A DNA stretch of 64,000 nt from Micromonospora sp. MP36 (GTDB lineage: Bacteria > Actinomycetota > Actinomycetes > Mycobacteriales > Micromonosporaceae): contig NZ_VSFA01000016.1 in assembly GCF_008119785.1 (NCBI RefSeq), forward strand, positions 1 to 64,000, given 5' to 3'. Under the pieces are notes generated by a model that saw nothing but the letters and a program-made list of their open reading frames with translations, was not told the DNA's origin and did no database searches. Every line of letters begins with the position of its first letter. Within the stretch, counting starts at the first letter, position 1. Positions 35,888 through 49,627 of the stretch are shown in pieces. A program made the position numbers and the translations under genes.

Positions 35888-37683
35888 GGCATCGGCTGCT
35901 GACCGCGCTGCTGGCCGGCGTGCTGCTGCCCGCCGGGTTGGCCGGCTGTGGCATCCCGCACGAGACGCAGGTCCAGGTGGACGGGGCCGGACCGGCGGGC
36001 CAGTCCGGCGCGCTCAGCGGCAGCTCCGACCAGCCGCCCGCCCCGACGGCGAGCAACGATCCGAAGGAGTTCATCCGCAACTACCTCTCGGCTGCGGCCG
36101 GGGAGCGGGACCAGGCGGTCAACCGGGTCAAGCAGTTCATCGCTCCCGAGGGGCAGAGCCGGCTGCGGGATCGGCAGAGCAGCGAGATCGAGCTGTTCGT
36201 GGTCCGCCTTCCCGAGGAGCCGGAGGCCACCCCGCCGAACAACGAGGGCACCAGCGAAGTCCGGGTGAAGGTCCAGCAGCTCGGTGTGCTCCGCGCGGAC
36301 GGGAGCCTGGCGCCGCCGGTGGCCAGCGACACCGAGTACAAGTTCAAGCTCCGCCGGGTGGGCGACTCCGGGTGGCGCATCACCGATCCGCCGAAGGTGC
36401 TGCTGCTCAGCGACGAGGCGCTGTACGACTACTACGCCCCGCACACCATCTACTTCTGGAACTCGGACCAGAGCCGACTGGTGCCGGACCAGCGCTACCT
36501 GCCGCAGGCGCTACCGGCCGAGCGCAAGGTCACCGAGGTGATCCGGTGGCTCGCCGCCGGCCCGCCGGACTGGCTCTCGCCCGGCGTCATCCGGCTGCCC
36601 GACAACACCAGTCTGATCAACAACGCCACCGGCTCCGACGGGCGGTGGGAGGTGAACCTCAACATGCCGGGCGCGAAGGACGCCCAGCTGGCCCACCTCG
36701 CCACCCAGTTGGCCTGGTCGCTCCCGGAGCAGGTCACCGGCCAGCTCGACCTCAAGATTCAGAATCAGAGCCGGCTGGTCGTCGACATCGGGCAGGAGAA
36801 GTCCGGGCGCCCGCCGTATCCGTTGGACGGCAATCCGGAGCGGTTCTGCGTCTACGACGGCGCGATCCACCCGCTTTCCTTCCCGGGAGAGCCGCGCGGG
36901 ACCGTGCCGGTGGACGCTGCCTCGAATCGGAGCATCGTCACCGCGGCGCTCACCCGGTCGGGCGGGAGGATCCTCGCCGCGCTGGTGGTCACCCGGTCGG
37001 GTCGCCAGCAACTCCTCGTCGGCGCCGGGCCGAGCCCGGTCACCGTCTTCAAGGGCGGGAGAGAGTTCACCAGCGTGAGTCGTCCGACGTGGCTCCGCTC
37101 GACCGACCCGCAGCACCCGTACGGGCTGACCGCCGTCGACGGCGTCCTCTACCGATTCGACGAGGTGGGGAACCTGACCCGGGTGCCGCTCGGGGTGGAC
37201 GGGAAGGTGACCGCGGTGGCCGCCTCGGTCGAAGGTCACCGGGTGGCGCTGGTCGTCAACGGGGCGCTCTACGTCGCGGCGGTGAGCACCGACGGAGGTG
37301 CGCCCAGCCTGGGCCAGCCGCGGCGGCTGTTCACCAAGCTGACCAACATCACCGCCGTGGACTGGTACGCGGAGAGCCGGCTCGTCTTCGCCGGCTCCGA
37401 GCCGCGTGGGGGGACTCGCGACCCGCGACCCGCGATCTATGGCAGCAGCGTCGACGGAGCTCTGGAGAAGCCGCTCGAGCAGGACATCGGTGCCCAGGTC
37501 ACCCGACTGTCCGCATACCCTGGGCCGTCGGGGGCGCTGCCCGCCTACTCGTACATGTACGAGGCGAACAACGGCGCCTACACCCCCAGCGGCATCATCA
37601 AGCCGGAGCAGGTGCTGAACCTGGCCTCCCCGACGCCGGGTAACAAGGCTCCCAACCCGACCGCGCCCTTCTTCCTCTACTGA
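35884..37683 (+). CDS. lpqB: Lipoprotein LpqB
   Basis: This 599-residue lipoprotein opens with a signal peptide and lipobox PAGLAGCG. A GerMN-like domain follows (around RLPEEPEATPP and ERKVTEVIRWLAAGPPDWL), then a C-terminal beta-propeller region. LpqB binds the extracellular loop of MtrB and tunes MtrAB signalling. GTG 35884 overlaps the mtrB stop (GTGA). It matches mycobacterial Rv3244c in place and length. Confidence 0.93.
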   Translation: MRHRLLTALLAGVLLPAGLAGCGIPHETQVQVDGAGPAGQSGALSGSSDQPPAPTASNDPKEFIRNYLSAAAGERDQAVNRVKQFIAPEGQSRLRDRQSSEIELFVVRLPEEPEATPPNNEGTSEVRVKVQQLGVLRADGSLAPPVASDTEYKFKLRRVGDSGWRITDPPKVLLLSDEALYDYYAPHTIYFWNSDQSRLVPDQRYLPQALPAERKVTEVIRWLAAGPPDWLSPGVIRLPDNTSLINNATGSDGRWEVNLNMPGAKDAQLAHLATQLAWSLPEQVTGQLDLKIQNQSRLVVDIGQEKSGRPPYPLDGNPERFCVYDGAIHPLSFPGEPRGTVPVDAASNRSIVTAALTRSGGRILAALVVTRSGRQQLLVGAGPSPVTVFKGGREFTSVSRPTWLRSTDPQHPYGLTAVDGVLYRFDEVGNLTRVPLGVDGKVTAVAASVEGHRVALVVNGALYVAAVSTDGGAPSLGQPRRLFTKLTNITAVDWYAESRLVFAGSEPRGGTRDPRPAIYGSSVDGALEKPLEQDIGAQVTRLSAYPGPSGALPAYSYMYEANNGAYTPSGIIKPEQVLNLASPTPGNKAPNPTAPFFLY

Positions 37684-37690
37684 GGCACCG

Positions 37691-38380
37691 GTGCGGGACC
37701 TGGGCGGGCTCTGGGCGGACCCGACCGACCTCGTGCTGCCGGCCGGGTGCACCGGTTGCGGTGAGCGGGTCCCCGGCCTGCGGCAGGGCTTCTGCCCCGG
37801 CTGCGTCGACGAGTTGACGGCGCTGCGCCCCGCGCCAACCCGTCCGGACCCGGCCCCGCCCGACCTGCCCCCGTGCGTCGCCCTCGGCCCGTACGCCGGG
37901 GCGCTGCGGGAGGGGCTGCTGGCGTACAAGGAGCGGGGCCGGCACGGGCTGGTCCGGCCGCTGGGCGCGCTGCTCGCCGAGGTGGTGGGCAGCGCGCGGC
38001 CGGTGACCCTGGTGCCGGTGCCGGACACCGCGCGGGCGGCCCGGGCCCGCTACGGCGACCATCTGGACCGGTTGACCCGCCACGCGGCGGCCCGGCTGCG
38101 CGCCGCCGGCTGGCCGGGACGCGTGCTCCGGCCGCCGCGGGCGCTGCCCCGGCCGGACTCGGTCGCCCTGGACAGCGCCGGCCGGGCCGCCGCCGCCGAC
38201 GCGGCGTTCCGGCTGCGGCGGGCCGACGGCGGGCGAGTGGACGGTCCGGTGGTGCTGCTCGACGACATCGTCACCACGGGGGCCACGCTGGCGGCGGTGA
38301 GCCGGATCTTGCACAGGGCGGGAATGACGCCAAAGGCGGCCGCGGTGCTCGCCGCAACGCAAAAGCGACGGTTGGGGTGA
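37691..38380 (+). CDS. ComF family phosphoribosyltransferase-like protein
   Basis: This 229-residue protein carries an N-terminal zinc-ribbon half (LPAGCTGCGERVPG, GFCPGCVDE). The type I phosphoribosyltransferase fold ends in the PRPP motif VVLLDDIVTTGATL. ComF proteins are linked to DNA uptake in competent bacteria, but their role here is unknown. It occupies the position of Rv3242c between lpqB and hpf. GTG 37691 starts eight nt after the lpqB stop. A hairpin GGGGTGA...TCACCCC (38374-38404) overlaps its stop codon and may be a weak terminator. Confidence 0.88.
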   Translation: MRDLGGLWADPTDLVLPAGCTGCGERVPGLRQGFCPGCVDELTALRPAPTRPDPAPPDLPPCVALGPYAGALREGLLAYKERGRHGLVRPLGALLAEVVGSARPVTLVPVPDTARAARARYGDHLDRLTRHAAARLRAAGWPGRVLRPPRALPRPDSVALDSAGRAAAADAAFRLRRADGGRVDGPVVLLDDIVTTGATLAAVSRILHRAGMTPKAAAVLAATQKRRLG

Positions 38381-38417
38381 CGCTTTGTGTTTCCGTTTCA
38401 CCCCATGGTGTATGAGC

Positions 38418-38444
38418 TGTCAAAATTCCCGGGCTCCTTTGACA
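38418..38444. promoter_or_regulatory. Inverted TGTCAAA/TTTGACA pair upstream of hpf
   Basis: TGTCAAA (38418-38424) and TTTGACA (38438-38444) are perfect inverted copies separated by 13 bp, about 190 bp before hpf. The right copy contains a consensus -35 hexamer TTGACA for the + strand and the left copy contains one for the - strand. It may be a paired promoter or a regulator site. The following leader of about 180 nt is long for a short gene. Confidence 0.45.
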
Positions 38445-38631
38445 ACCAGGGGTGACTGCCACGCAAACACGCGTTAGCGTTTTCGTGTCGGGGGTAGGAG
38501 GTCTTCCCAACCGCCCCCGGCGGTGGAAGGAGGCGTAGCCGCACACAACCGGTCGACGCCGAACGGGACCGTCCCAGGGCGCGTCGACCGGGAAATCCGG
38601 ACCGAACGACCGTCCGAACAAGGGAGGTCAC

Positions 38632-39282
38632 GTGGACATCGTGGTCAAGGGCCGTAACGTCGAAGTGCCGGACCATTACCGGGTACACGTAGCCGAAAAG
38701 CTCGCGAAGATCGAACGCTACGACCACAAGCTCATTCGCGTGGACGTCGAGTTGTTCCACGAGCGCAATCCGCGCCAGGCCGATCACTGCCAGCGGGTGG
38801 AGATAACCTGCGTGACGCGTGGCCCGGTGATCCGGGCCGAGGCCTGCACGAATGACTTCTACAGCGCGCTGGACGCGGCCATCGCCAAGCTGGACACCCG
38901 GTTCCGCCGGGCGGCCGACCGGCGTCGGGTGCACCGGGGGCGGCACGCGCCGCTCTCCGTCGCCGCCGCCACCGCGGACCTGCCGGTCGCCGACCTGAAC
39001 GGGCCGGGACTGGCTGCGCTGAACGGCACCGGGACCGCCACCGCGGTCGCCGACCGGCCGGAGCAGGACGGCCACGGGGAGTACGACAACCAGCCGTGGC
39101 ACATCGCGCGGGAGAAGGTGCACCCCGCCGAACCGATGACCGTCGACGACGCCCTGTTCCAGATGGAACTGGTCGGCCACGACTTCTATCTGTTCCAGGA
39201 CAAGGAGTCCGGGCGCCCCAGCGTCGTCTACCGCCGGCACGCCTACGACTACGGGATCATCTCCCTCGACACCGGGCTCTGA
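38632..39282 (+). CDS. hpf: Ribosome hibernation promoting factor, long form
   Basis: The 216-residue protein has an N-terminal HPF/RaiA domain (DIVVKGRNVEVPDHYRVHVA to ALDAAIAKLDTRFRRAADRR). An acidic Gly/Ala linker follows, then a C-terminal dimerisation domain (MTVDDALFQMELVGHDFYLF to VVYRRHAYDYGIISLD). Long HPF pairs 70S ribosomes into inactive 100S dimers in starvation or hypoxia. GTG 38632 follows GGGAGGTC. It lies between comF and secA as in mycobacteria (Rv3241c). Confidence 0.93.
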   Translation: MDIVVKGRNVEVPDHYRVHVAEKLAKIERYDHKLIRVDVELFHERNPRQADHCQRVEITCVTRGPVIRAEACTNDFYSALDAAIAKLDTRFRRAADRRRVHRGRHAPLSVAAATADLPVADLNGPGLAALNGTGTATAVADRPEQDGHGEYDNQPWHIAREKVHPAEPMTVDDALFQMELVGHDFYLFQDKESGRPSVVYRRHAYDYGIISLDTGL

Positions 39283-39302
39283 CCACCCCCTATGACACCG
39301 GC

Positions 39303-39338
39303 CGAGGAGCCACGGTGGGCGACCATCGTGGCTCCTCG
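39303..39338. terminator. Bidirectional terminator between hpf and an acetyltransferase gene
   Basis: CGAGGAGCCACG (39303-39314) and CGTGGCTCCTCG (39327-39338) form a perfect 12-bp stem with a 12-nt loop. It lies 20 nt after the hpf stop and 22 nt beyond the stop of the convergent GNAT gene. Confidence 0.8.
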
Positions 39339-39360
39339 CGGCTCGGCGCCGGCGTGACGC

Positions 39361-40476
39361 TCAGCGCGCCGGCAGGTCCGACGCGAGCATGCCGAACACC
39401 AGGTCGTCGACCCGGCCGCCGTCGAGTCCGCGCAGCCGGCCGCGCAACAGCCCCTCCCGGCGGAAGCCCACGTTCTCCAGCACCCGGTGCGACGCGGTGT
39501 TCTCCGGCAGGGTTCCCGCGGTGAGCCGGGCGATCCCGGGCACGCCGAACGCCCAGCCGGCCAGCAGGCGTACCGCGCGGGTCGCGTACCCGCGTCCACG
39601 CCATTCGGGCAGCAGCGCGTAGCCGACGCTCGCCTCGCCAGCCGCTCGGTCGCTGTAGGACAGCCCGCAACTGCCCGCCGGGTCGGCGGTGGCCGCGTCG
39701 AGGATCAGCAGGCGGGCCAGGCTGCCGGTGAGCCAGGCGCTCTCCGCCAGCCGGCAGCGCCGGTCGATCGCCGCCCGGGTCGGCGGCACCGGCGGCGCCT
39801 GGTTGGCCACCACATCCGGCCGAGTGTGCAGCCGGAACATCACGTCGGCGTCGTCCGGGGCGAGCCGGCGCAGGACCACCACGCCGTCGGTGAGCCGCCC
39901 GTCGGGCAGGTCGGGCAGCAGCCGGGTGGCCGGACCGGGCGGGTCGTCGGCGAGGCGTACCCAGGCGAGCAGATCGTGCCGGCCACCACCCCGGCTCGGG
40001 TTCGCTGCCTGGCGTACCCCCTCGTGCCGGAACCCGGCGGCCAGCGCGACCCGCTGGCTGGCGGTGTTCTCCTCGCTGGTGAGCAGTTCCAGGCGGGCGC
40101 AGCCGGCGGCGAAGGCCTGCTCGGCCAGCGCCCGGGTGGCGGCCGTGGCGACGCCGCGACCACGGGCCCAGGGCGCCACCCAGTAGCCGATCTCCCATTG
40201 CCCGCGGGCCGGCACCGGCTGGCTGAGGCCGATGCTGCCGAGCAGCCGGTCGGTGGCGGGGTCGGCGATCGCGTACGCGGCGCCGCCGGTGGCCCAGGCC
40301 GCGGGCGCGCCCTCGGTGATCCACCACCGGGCGGTCTCCTCCGTGTACGGGTCCGGCAGGCCGGCGATGCCCCGCTGGGTGACCGGATCCCCGCAGCCCG
40401 CGACGGTGTCCGCCACGTCGTCGAGGCGGGACGGCCGCAGCCGCACCCCGTACGCCTCGATCGTCTCCGGGGTCAC
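39361..40476 (-). CDS. Tandem GNAT acetyltransferase
   Basis: The 371-residue protein has two complete GNAT domains. The first covers about residues 5-170, with acetyl-CoA loop PWARGRGVATAATRALAE and NTASQRVALAAGFRHEG. The second covers about 185-365, with LPEWRGRGYATRAVRLLAG and NTASHRVLENVGFRREG. Both look catalytically competent and of the RimJ/RimL type that modifies protein N-termini or small amines. GTG 40476 overlaps the stop of the upstream GNAT gene (GTGA), so both arose probably by duplication and are co-translated. Substrates are unknown. Confidence 0.88.
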   Translation of the reverse strand: MTPETIEAYGVRLRPSRLDDVADTVAGCGDPVTQRGIAGLPDPYTEETARWWITEGAPAAWATGGAAYAIADPATDRLLGSIGLSQPVPARGQWEIGYWVAPWARGRGVATAATRALAEQAFAAGCARLELLTSEENTASQRVALAAGFRHEGVRQAANPSRGGGRHDLLAWVRLADDPPGPATRLLPDLPDGRLTDGVVVLRRLAPDDADVMFRLHTRPDVVANQAPPVPPTRAAIDRRCRLAESAWLTGSLARLLILDAATADPAGSCGLSYSDRAAGEASVGYALLPEWRGRGYATRAVRLLAGWAFGVPGIARLTAGTLPENTASHRVLENVGFRREGLLRGRLRGLDGGRVDDLVFGMLASDLPAR

Positions 40477-41630
40477 CCCAGGTCCTGCGGGAGCAGCGCG
40501 GCCACCCAGACGTCCGGCCGTTCGTCCCGCTGCTGGATGCCGCTGCGGGCGGTGCCCTCGAGGACGAAGCCCGCCTTCTCCGCGACCCGCCGGGAGGCGG
40601 TGTTGCCCACGTTGGCCCGCCACTCGATCCGGGCCAGGCCGAGCGTGGTGAACCCCCAGGCGCAGAGCGCAGCCACCGCGGCCGGCATGTACCCGCGGCC
40701 CCGGGCGTGCGGGGCGGTCATGAAGCCGACGTCGGCGACGAGCGGGTCGGCGGGGGAGATCCGCAGGTCGATCGAGCCGGCGTAGCGGTCGTCGGCGTCG
40801 GCGAGGGCGTAGTTGGCGCCGGCGCCCCGGGCCCAGGCCGCGCGGGCGACGTCGCGCAGGTAGCCGTCGGCGTGCTCCGGTTGATAGGGGTGCGGGACGC
40901 TGGTCCAGCGGACGGTCTCCGCGTCCCGGCAGGTCGTCACGACCGCGTCGAGGTCGCGCTCCTCCATCGGGCGCAGCCGCAGCTCGGTGGCGCCCGCCGT
41001 GGCGAACAGGACGGGCTGTGGGCGGCCGAAGACGGCGGCCCGGCGGGCCATCAGGGTGTCCGGGCCGGCCGGACCGGGCTCGCCCGGCGCGGGTACCTCG
41101 CCGGGGAGCAGCGAGCCGAGCCAGCCTTCCCGGCGCCCGTCCACCGCCGGCTGGGCGAGCCGCAACTCGCCCTCGATCCGGAAGCCGGCCCGGAGCGCGA
41201 CCAGCCGGGAGGCGTGGTTGCCGATCTCGGCCTGCCAGATGAGCCGGCGCAGCTTGCGTACGTCGAAGGCCCAGCGGGCGACCGCGCGGGTGGCGCGGAC
41301 CGCGACGCCCCGGCCCCGCGCCCACGGCGCGGTCCAGTAGCCGATCTCGGCGCTGCCCAGGCCCCGGTCGATGGAGACGAGGCCGCAGGAGGCGAGCAGC
41401 TCGCCGGTGGCGGCGTCGCAGACCGCGAACTCGGCGCCGCTGCCGTCGGCCCAGGCCGCCGCGCTGCTCCCGGTGACGAAGTCGCGCGCGTGTTCGGGCC
41501 GGTACGGGCGAGGTACGGTGGTCCAGCGCTGGATGTCCGGATCCTGGCAGGCGCGGTATACCGCGTCGGCGTCCGCCGCCCGCCAGGGTCGCAGCAGCAG
41601 GCCGTCCTCGATGATCTCCACGGGCTCCAC
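40473..41630 (-). CDS. Tandem GNAT acetyltransferase, paralogue
   Basis: This 385-residue protein also has two RimJ/L-type GNAT domains. Acetyl-CoA loops are PWARGRGVAVRATRAVARW in the first and PHARGRGYMPAAVAALCAWG in the second, with the paired motifs NHASRLVALRAGFRIEG and NTASRRVAEKAGFVLEG. It shares architecture with the gene that follows. GTG 41630 begins VEPVEIIEDGLLLRPWR and fits family starts; the frame is open to 41735 but the added residues look non-coding. The paired double-GNAT arrangement next to secA is uncommon. Confidence 0.85.
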   Translation of the reverse strand: MEPVEIIEDGLLLRPWRAADADAVYRACQDPDIQRWTTVPRPYRPEHARDFVTGSSAAAWADGSGAEFAVCDAATGELLASCGLVSIDRGLGSAEIGYWTAPWARGRGVAVRATRAVARWAFDVRKLRRLIWQAEIGNHASRLVALRAGFRIEGELRLAQPAVDGRREGWLGSLLPGEVPAPGEPGPAGPDTLMARRAAVFGRPQPVLFATAGATELRLRPMEERDLDAVVTTCRDAETVRWTSVPHPYQPEHADGYLRDVARAAWARGAGANYALADADDRYAGSIDLRISPADPLVADVGFMTAPHARGRGYMPAAVAALCAWGFTTLGLARIEWRANVGNTASRRVAEKAGFVLEGTARSGIQQRDERPDVWVAALLPQDLG

Positions 41631-41799
41631 CGGGCCATCGTGCCGGAACTTTCGCGTTCGGCGTAACCCGATTTGCGCCCGGTCACCGCGCCGGCCAGGC
41701 GTTATGTCCGGTTCGCAGCCGTGGACCGTCGCCACCAGTGACCATCACCGCGATGGAGCGCCTACGATGGTTCGAGACTGTCTAGGGGAGCGTTGATCC

Positions 41800-44718
<2,919 letters not shown>

Positions 44719-44732
44719 CCCGCCCGCACGAG

Positions 44733-44772
44733 CGACGACGGGCCCCGGCCGGACGGCCGGGGCCCGTCGTCG
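44733..44772 (+). terminator. Strong terminator after secA
   Basis: CGACGACGGGCCCCGGCC (44733-44750) and GGCCGGGGCCCGTCGTCG (44755-44772) form a perfect 18-bp stem around a GGAC tetraloop, 14 nt after the secA stop. It is the longest perfect GC-rich hairpin in the window and may serve both strands. Confidence 0.9.
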
Positions 44773-44824
44773 TCCCCCGCCCCGTAGATCGGGCGGGCCG
44801 GGGGCCGCCTGCGGTGGCGGTGGC

Positions 44825-45416
44825 TCAGAGGACGTCGAGGGTGGTGCAGAGCCAGGCGCCGCGCCGCCGTTCGACGCGCAGGGCGATCGCCCAGCTGGCA
44901 CCGCCGGCTCCGGCGAGCACGGCGGCCACCTCGGCCGCCCCGGCGCGCGGTTCGCAGACGCGCAGCCGGCGGAGTTGGAGGACCGGTCGGGTGGCGCGGC
45001 GGCGTACCGGGCCCACCCGGCGCGCCGCCCGGGTCAGCTCGGCGGCCACCCGGGCCGCGGCGTCGGGGAGGCAGAGCGGCCGGAGCTGGCCGGGTGGCCG
45101 GTAGCCGTTGACGATCTCCAAGAAGGTGCGCACGAACCGGTAGGCCGCCCGGGTGGCCTCGGGGGTGGCGGTGGCCAGTGCGGCCGCGGGTGGCCCAGCG
45201 GTGCGCCGCCCCGGGCCGGTGGGCACCGGCCGGACGTTCGGGGGCGCGCCCGGTCGGCCGGTCGGGATCCCGGCGGCGGGGGTCGAACAGGTCGAGGGTG
45301 AGCTGGTCGACGTCGCCCCAGGGAGAGCCCTCGTCGGTGCAGGGCGGGTCGATCGGCGGGGCGGGTCGGAGCCGGACCGGGGGACGCGGTGCCAGCGGGC
45401 GGCGGGTGTCGACCAT
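44825..45416 (-). pseudogene. Rv3235/DUF6459-family gene split by a one-base frameshift
   Basis: Two minus-strand frames form one protein. The N-terminal part starts at ATG 45416 with LAPRPPVRLRPAPPIDPP and DVDQLTLDLFDP. The C-terminal part ends at 44825 and reads ATRAAYRFVRTFLEIVNGYR, LRRLRVCEPRAGAAEVAAV, then GAWLCTTLDVL. Both halves are typical of the Rv3235 family encoded beside secA in actinobacteria. They lie in different frames. Removing one base from the GGGGG run at 45278-45282 joins them into LDLFDPAAGIPTGRPGAPP with no stop. It may be a real mutation, a sequencing error or slippage at the run. Confidence 0.72.
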
Positions 45417-45518
45417 CCTCACCCCCTGTTCCTTGCGTTTGCCTTCGTTTGCCTCCGGCAGGCGCCTATTCTCGACCAGGCCAGCGCTGACCGTCAATGC
45501 CGGCACGCGGTCGTGTGG

Positions 45519-45746
45519 TCACTCGGCGTCGCGTTCGATCAGCGGGTTGCCGCGTACCCACTCGGCGGTCTCGGCGTACTTGCGCTCGATGTACTCCTCC
45601 AGCCGGGCGCGTTCCACCCGCCACTGCCCCCGGCCGCCGATCTTGATGGCGGGCAGCTCGCCGCTGCGCACCATGTGGTAGACCTGCGAGTCCGAGACGT
45701 TCAGCTCGGCGGCCACGTCGGACAGCAGCAGGAACCTGGGCTCCAC
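45519..45746 (-). CDS. Small helix-turn-helix (excisionase/BldC-like) protein
   Basis: The protein has 75 residues. FLLLSDVAAELNVSDSQVYH, MVRSGELPAIKIGGRGQWRV and LEEYIERKYAETAEWVR make the winged-helix MerR-like fold of excisionases and BldC-type proteins. It should bind DNA as tandem copies. No recombinase is nearby, so a chromosomal regulator is likelier than a phage excisionase. GTG 45746 has GGGAG five nt upstream. It lies between the frameshifted Rv3235 gene and the divergent DUF6912-like gene. Confidence 0.85.
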   Translation of the reverse strand: MEPRFLLLSDVAAELNVSDSQVYHMVRSGELPAIKIGGRGQWRVERARLEEYIERKYAETAEWVRGNPLIERDAE

Positions 45747-45952
45747 GGTGACTCCCGGGGTTGGCGTTCGTTTGCTTCAGTTTGCCACCAGCAGCCGTCC
45801 CGCCCCAGGGCGCGCTCGGTGGTTCCGCAGACGGACACACCGGCGGGGAACTTCTCCGGGGCGGGTGCGGGGTGTATGACGGTCACGGCGTACGGCATGA
45901 TCGGCGCCCGGAGCCGGCGCCCGCCGGCCGGGCCTGAGCAGGGGAGAGACCC

Positions 45953-46462
45953 GTGACCGACGAGCTTGTCCGGGTGTACGTGCCGGCGACCGTCCCGCTG
46001 CTGGCGCGGCTGCGGGAGGAGGGTCTCGCGGTCGGCGAGGCACACGCGGTCACCCCAGAGCTGCGCGAGTGGTATGCCGAGGGCGACGAGGAGGAGCTGG
46101 AGTACGTCGCCTTCACCCGGGCCGCCCAGGACGCGTTGCTGCTGCTCCGGGCCGATCCGGCCGCGCCCCGGCGGCGGGTGGTCGTCTCGGTGGACCTGCC
46201 GGCCCGCGCGGTCGGCCGGGTCGGTGGCGAGCTGGGGTCCAGCCTGGTCCGGCTCGCCGGGCCGGTGCCCGTCAAGACGGTCGCCGCGATCCACGTGGAC
46301 GGCGCGGAGGCGGTCGACGACGTGGCGGCCGCCGCCGAGGTGGTGGCCGAGGCGCAGGCCGGTGACCCGGACGCCCAGTTCACCGTCGACGGCGCCGAGG
46401 ACCACGAGCTGGAGTGGTACGACGTGACCGAGCTGGACCTGCTGCTGCGCGAGGCCTCCTGA
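45953..46462 (+). CDS. DUF6912-like actinobacterial protein
   Basis: This 169-residue acidic protein reads [38 protein letters not shown] and [17 protein letters not shown]. It matches, as I remember, a conserved actinobacterial family (DUF6912) found near secA. It has no membrane segment or catalytic motif. The start is GTG at 45953, after GGGGAGAG. Function is unknown. It converges on the membrane protein gene with a 9-bp gap. Confidence 0.7.
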   Translation: MTDELVRVYVPATVPLLARLREEGLAVGEAHAVTPELREWYAEGDEEELEYVAFTRAAQDALLLLRADPAAPRRRVVVSVDLPARAVGRVGGELGSSLVRLAGPVPVKTVAAIHVDGAEAVDDVAAAAEVVAEAQAGDPDAQFTVDGAEDHELEWYDVTELDLLLREAS

Positions 46463-46471
46463 CCCGGAGGG

Positions 46472-47497
46472 TCAGCCAGCGATCTCCTCGTCGTCCTCGA
46501 CGGCACGCGGGCCGAGGGTGCGGCCGAACGCGATGAGCGCGGTGAGCGCCCCGACGAAGAGCACCCAGATGCCGTTGTCGATGCGGGAGGTGCCGAGGGA
46601 GGTCTGCGCCACCTGGTCCGCCTCGCTGAGCGCGGCGGCCAGGTCGAGCAGGCCGCGCCCGCCGACCCGGATGATCACCTCGGTGAGCAGCAGGAGCAGG
46701 CCCGGTCCGGCCCCGGCGAGCAGGTACGCGGGCCAGCGCAACTGCGACGAGCCGCCCCGGCGGGCGGCCCGGCGGCGCGCCCAGGCGAGGTAGCCGAACG
46801 CCACCAGCCCGGCGATCAGCCCGGCGAGCAGCGACTCGGTCCGGGAGACCCACTTGGCGGCGTCGAGCATCGACTGCTGGGTGTCGCCGGCGCCGAACAG
46901 GTCGGACAGCGGATCCCGAGCCCGGCTGAACAGGACCACGAAGACCTGCGCGGCCAGCGTGGCGGAGGCGAGGCCGCCCACCACCCGCGCGTTACGGGCG
47001 CCGGCGAGCGCGCCGCCGATGATCGCCGCCGCCACGGTGGTGCCGGCGATGGTGTTGGTGGTCGCGTTGTCGGCGTACGTGAGGTTGATGGCCACCGCGG
47101 CGGCGAACCCGACCAGCAGGCCGGTGCCGACGGCGGCGAGGAAGCGCAGGGTGGCCCGGCCGAGCGGGTTGGTCACCGCCAGGGCGACCGCGGCGCCGGT
47201 AACCAGCGCGGCGCAGATCACGCCGGGCAGCGCGTACGCGGAGAGGCTGATCGCGGTGACGCCGGCCGCCGCCGAGGTGATGGCGGCCCGCGTGGCCCAG
47301 AGCATCGCGGCGAGCCAGCCGACCGACAGCAGCGCCAGCACCACCGCGCCCGGGGCGTACGCCGGTCGGCCGGCGCCCTCGGGGGTGCCCGCCGCCGCGC
47401 CGGCCGGGTCGGTGCCCGGCTGCTCCGGTTCGTCGACCGGGGCGACCACGGGCTGGTCCGGCTCCGCGGCCGTGGAGCTGCCGGGCTGGTTGCTCAT
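46472..47497 (-). CDS. Multi-pass membrane protein of unknown function
   Basis: The 341-residue protein has a Pro/Glu/Ala-rich cytoplasmic N-terminus of about 50 residues. About eight hydrophobic helices follow, for example VVLALLSVGWLAAMLWATRA, PGVICAALVTGAAVALAV and ESLLAGLIAGLVAFGYLAW. A short acidic tail VEDDEEIAG closes it. The pattern is that of actinobacterial conserved membrane proteins without known function. It has an ATG start. It is followed upstream by nearly 500 bp without a gene. Confidence 0.7.
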   Translation of the reverse strand: MSNQPGSSTAAEPDQPVVAPVDEPEQPGTDPAGAAAGTPEGAGRPAYAPGAVVLALLSVGWLAAMLWATRAAITSAAAGVTAISLSAYALPGVICAALVTGAAVALAVTNPLGRATLRFLAAVGTGLLVGFAAAVAINLTYADNATTNTIAGTTVAAAIIGGALAGARNARVVGGLASATLAAQVFVVLFSRARDPLSDLFGAGDTQQSMLDAAKWVSRTESLLAGLIAGLVAFGYLAWARRRAARRGGSSQLRWPAYLLAGAGPGLLLLLTEVIIRVGGRGLLDLAAALSEADQVAQTSLGTSRIDNGIWVLFVGALTALIAFGRTLGPRAVEDDEEIAG

Positions 47498-47991
47498 CGT
47501 GTTCCCTTCGACGGACGCCGGATCGGCCGCGACGGGCCGGGCAGGTCACCGGTCATCCAGGGTACGCGGCGTCCGGGGCGCCCTTCCGGACCCGCCCTAC
47601 CCGCGGGATCCGGTGGGCCGGCATCGGCCCGGTTGCCGCGATCGGGCTGCTCGGGCGGTTGCGGGGCCGGCACCCGGCCGGGTCCCACGGCCGATGGTCG
47701 CGGGCCGAAAGTGGGCGACGGATCGGAGGTGGGAGGCAGTCCGGACTGAGGGATCTAAGGGTGGAGGCGCTGTCCGCCTACGGTCCGGTGTGTGTCGGTG
47801 CGTCCGACTGCCGGCGGCGGGCGGGCCCGCAAGGGGGCGGCGGGGGGTGGTGCGGGGGGTGTCGCATGGAAGAATTGGCCGAGGTCCCGCCGCCGCGACC
47901 GGTCCGCCGCGCGGTGCCCGGCACCCGGCCGCCCGGTCGGTGCCCGCGGGTCCGGTTTCGCCACCGCCGTCGAGATCGCACAGGAGCCGTG
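47498..47991. other. 494-bp gap without a recognisable gene, upstream of pruA
   Basis: No frame here looks coding; a + strand frame in phase with pruA is open but Arg/Gly-rich and lacks family similarity. The stretch 47825-47865 is a purine-rich G tract on the + strand. The pruA promoter and the divergent membrane-gene promoter should lie inside, but I see no clear -35/-10 pair. Confidence 0.5.
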
Positions 47992-49620
<1,629 letters not shown>

Positions 49621-49627
49621 TGTGCAG

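Noticed and set aside
45519..45746. Phage excisionase and integration site
   Set aside because: No integrase, att-like repeat or phage gene is nearby; the HTH protein fits a BldC-type regulator.
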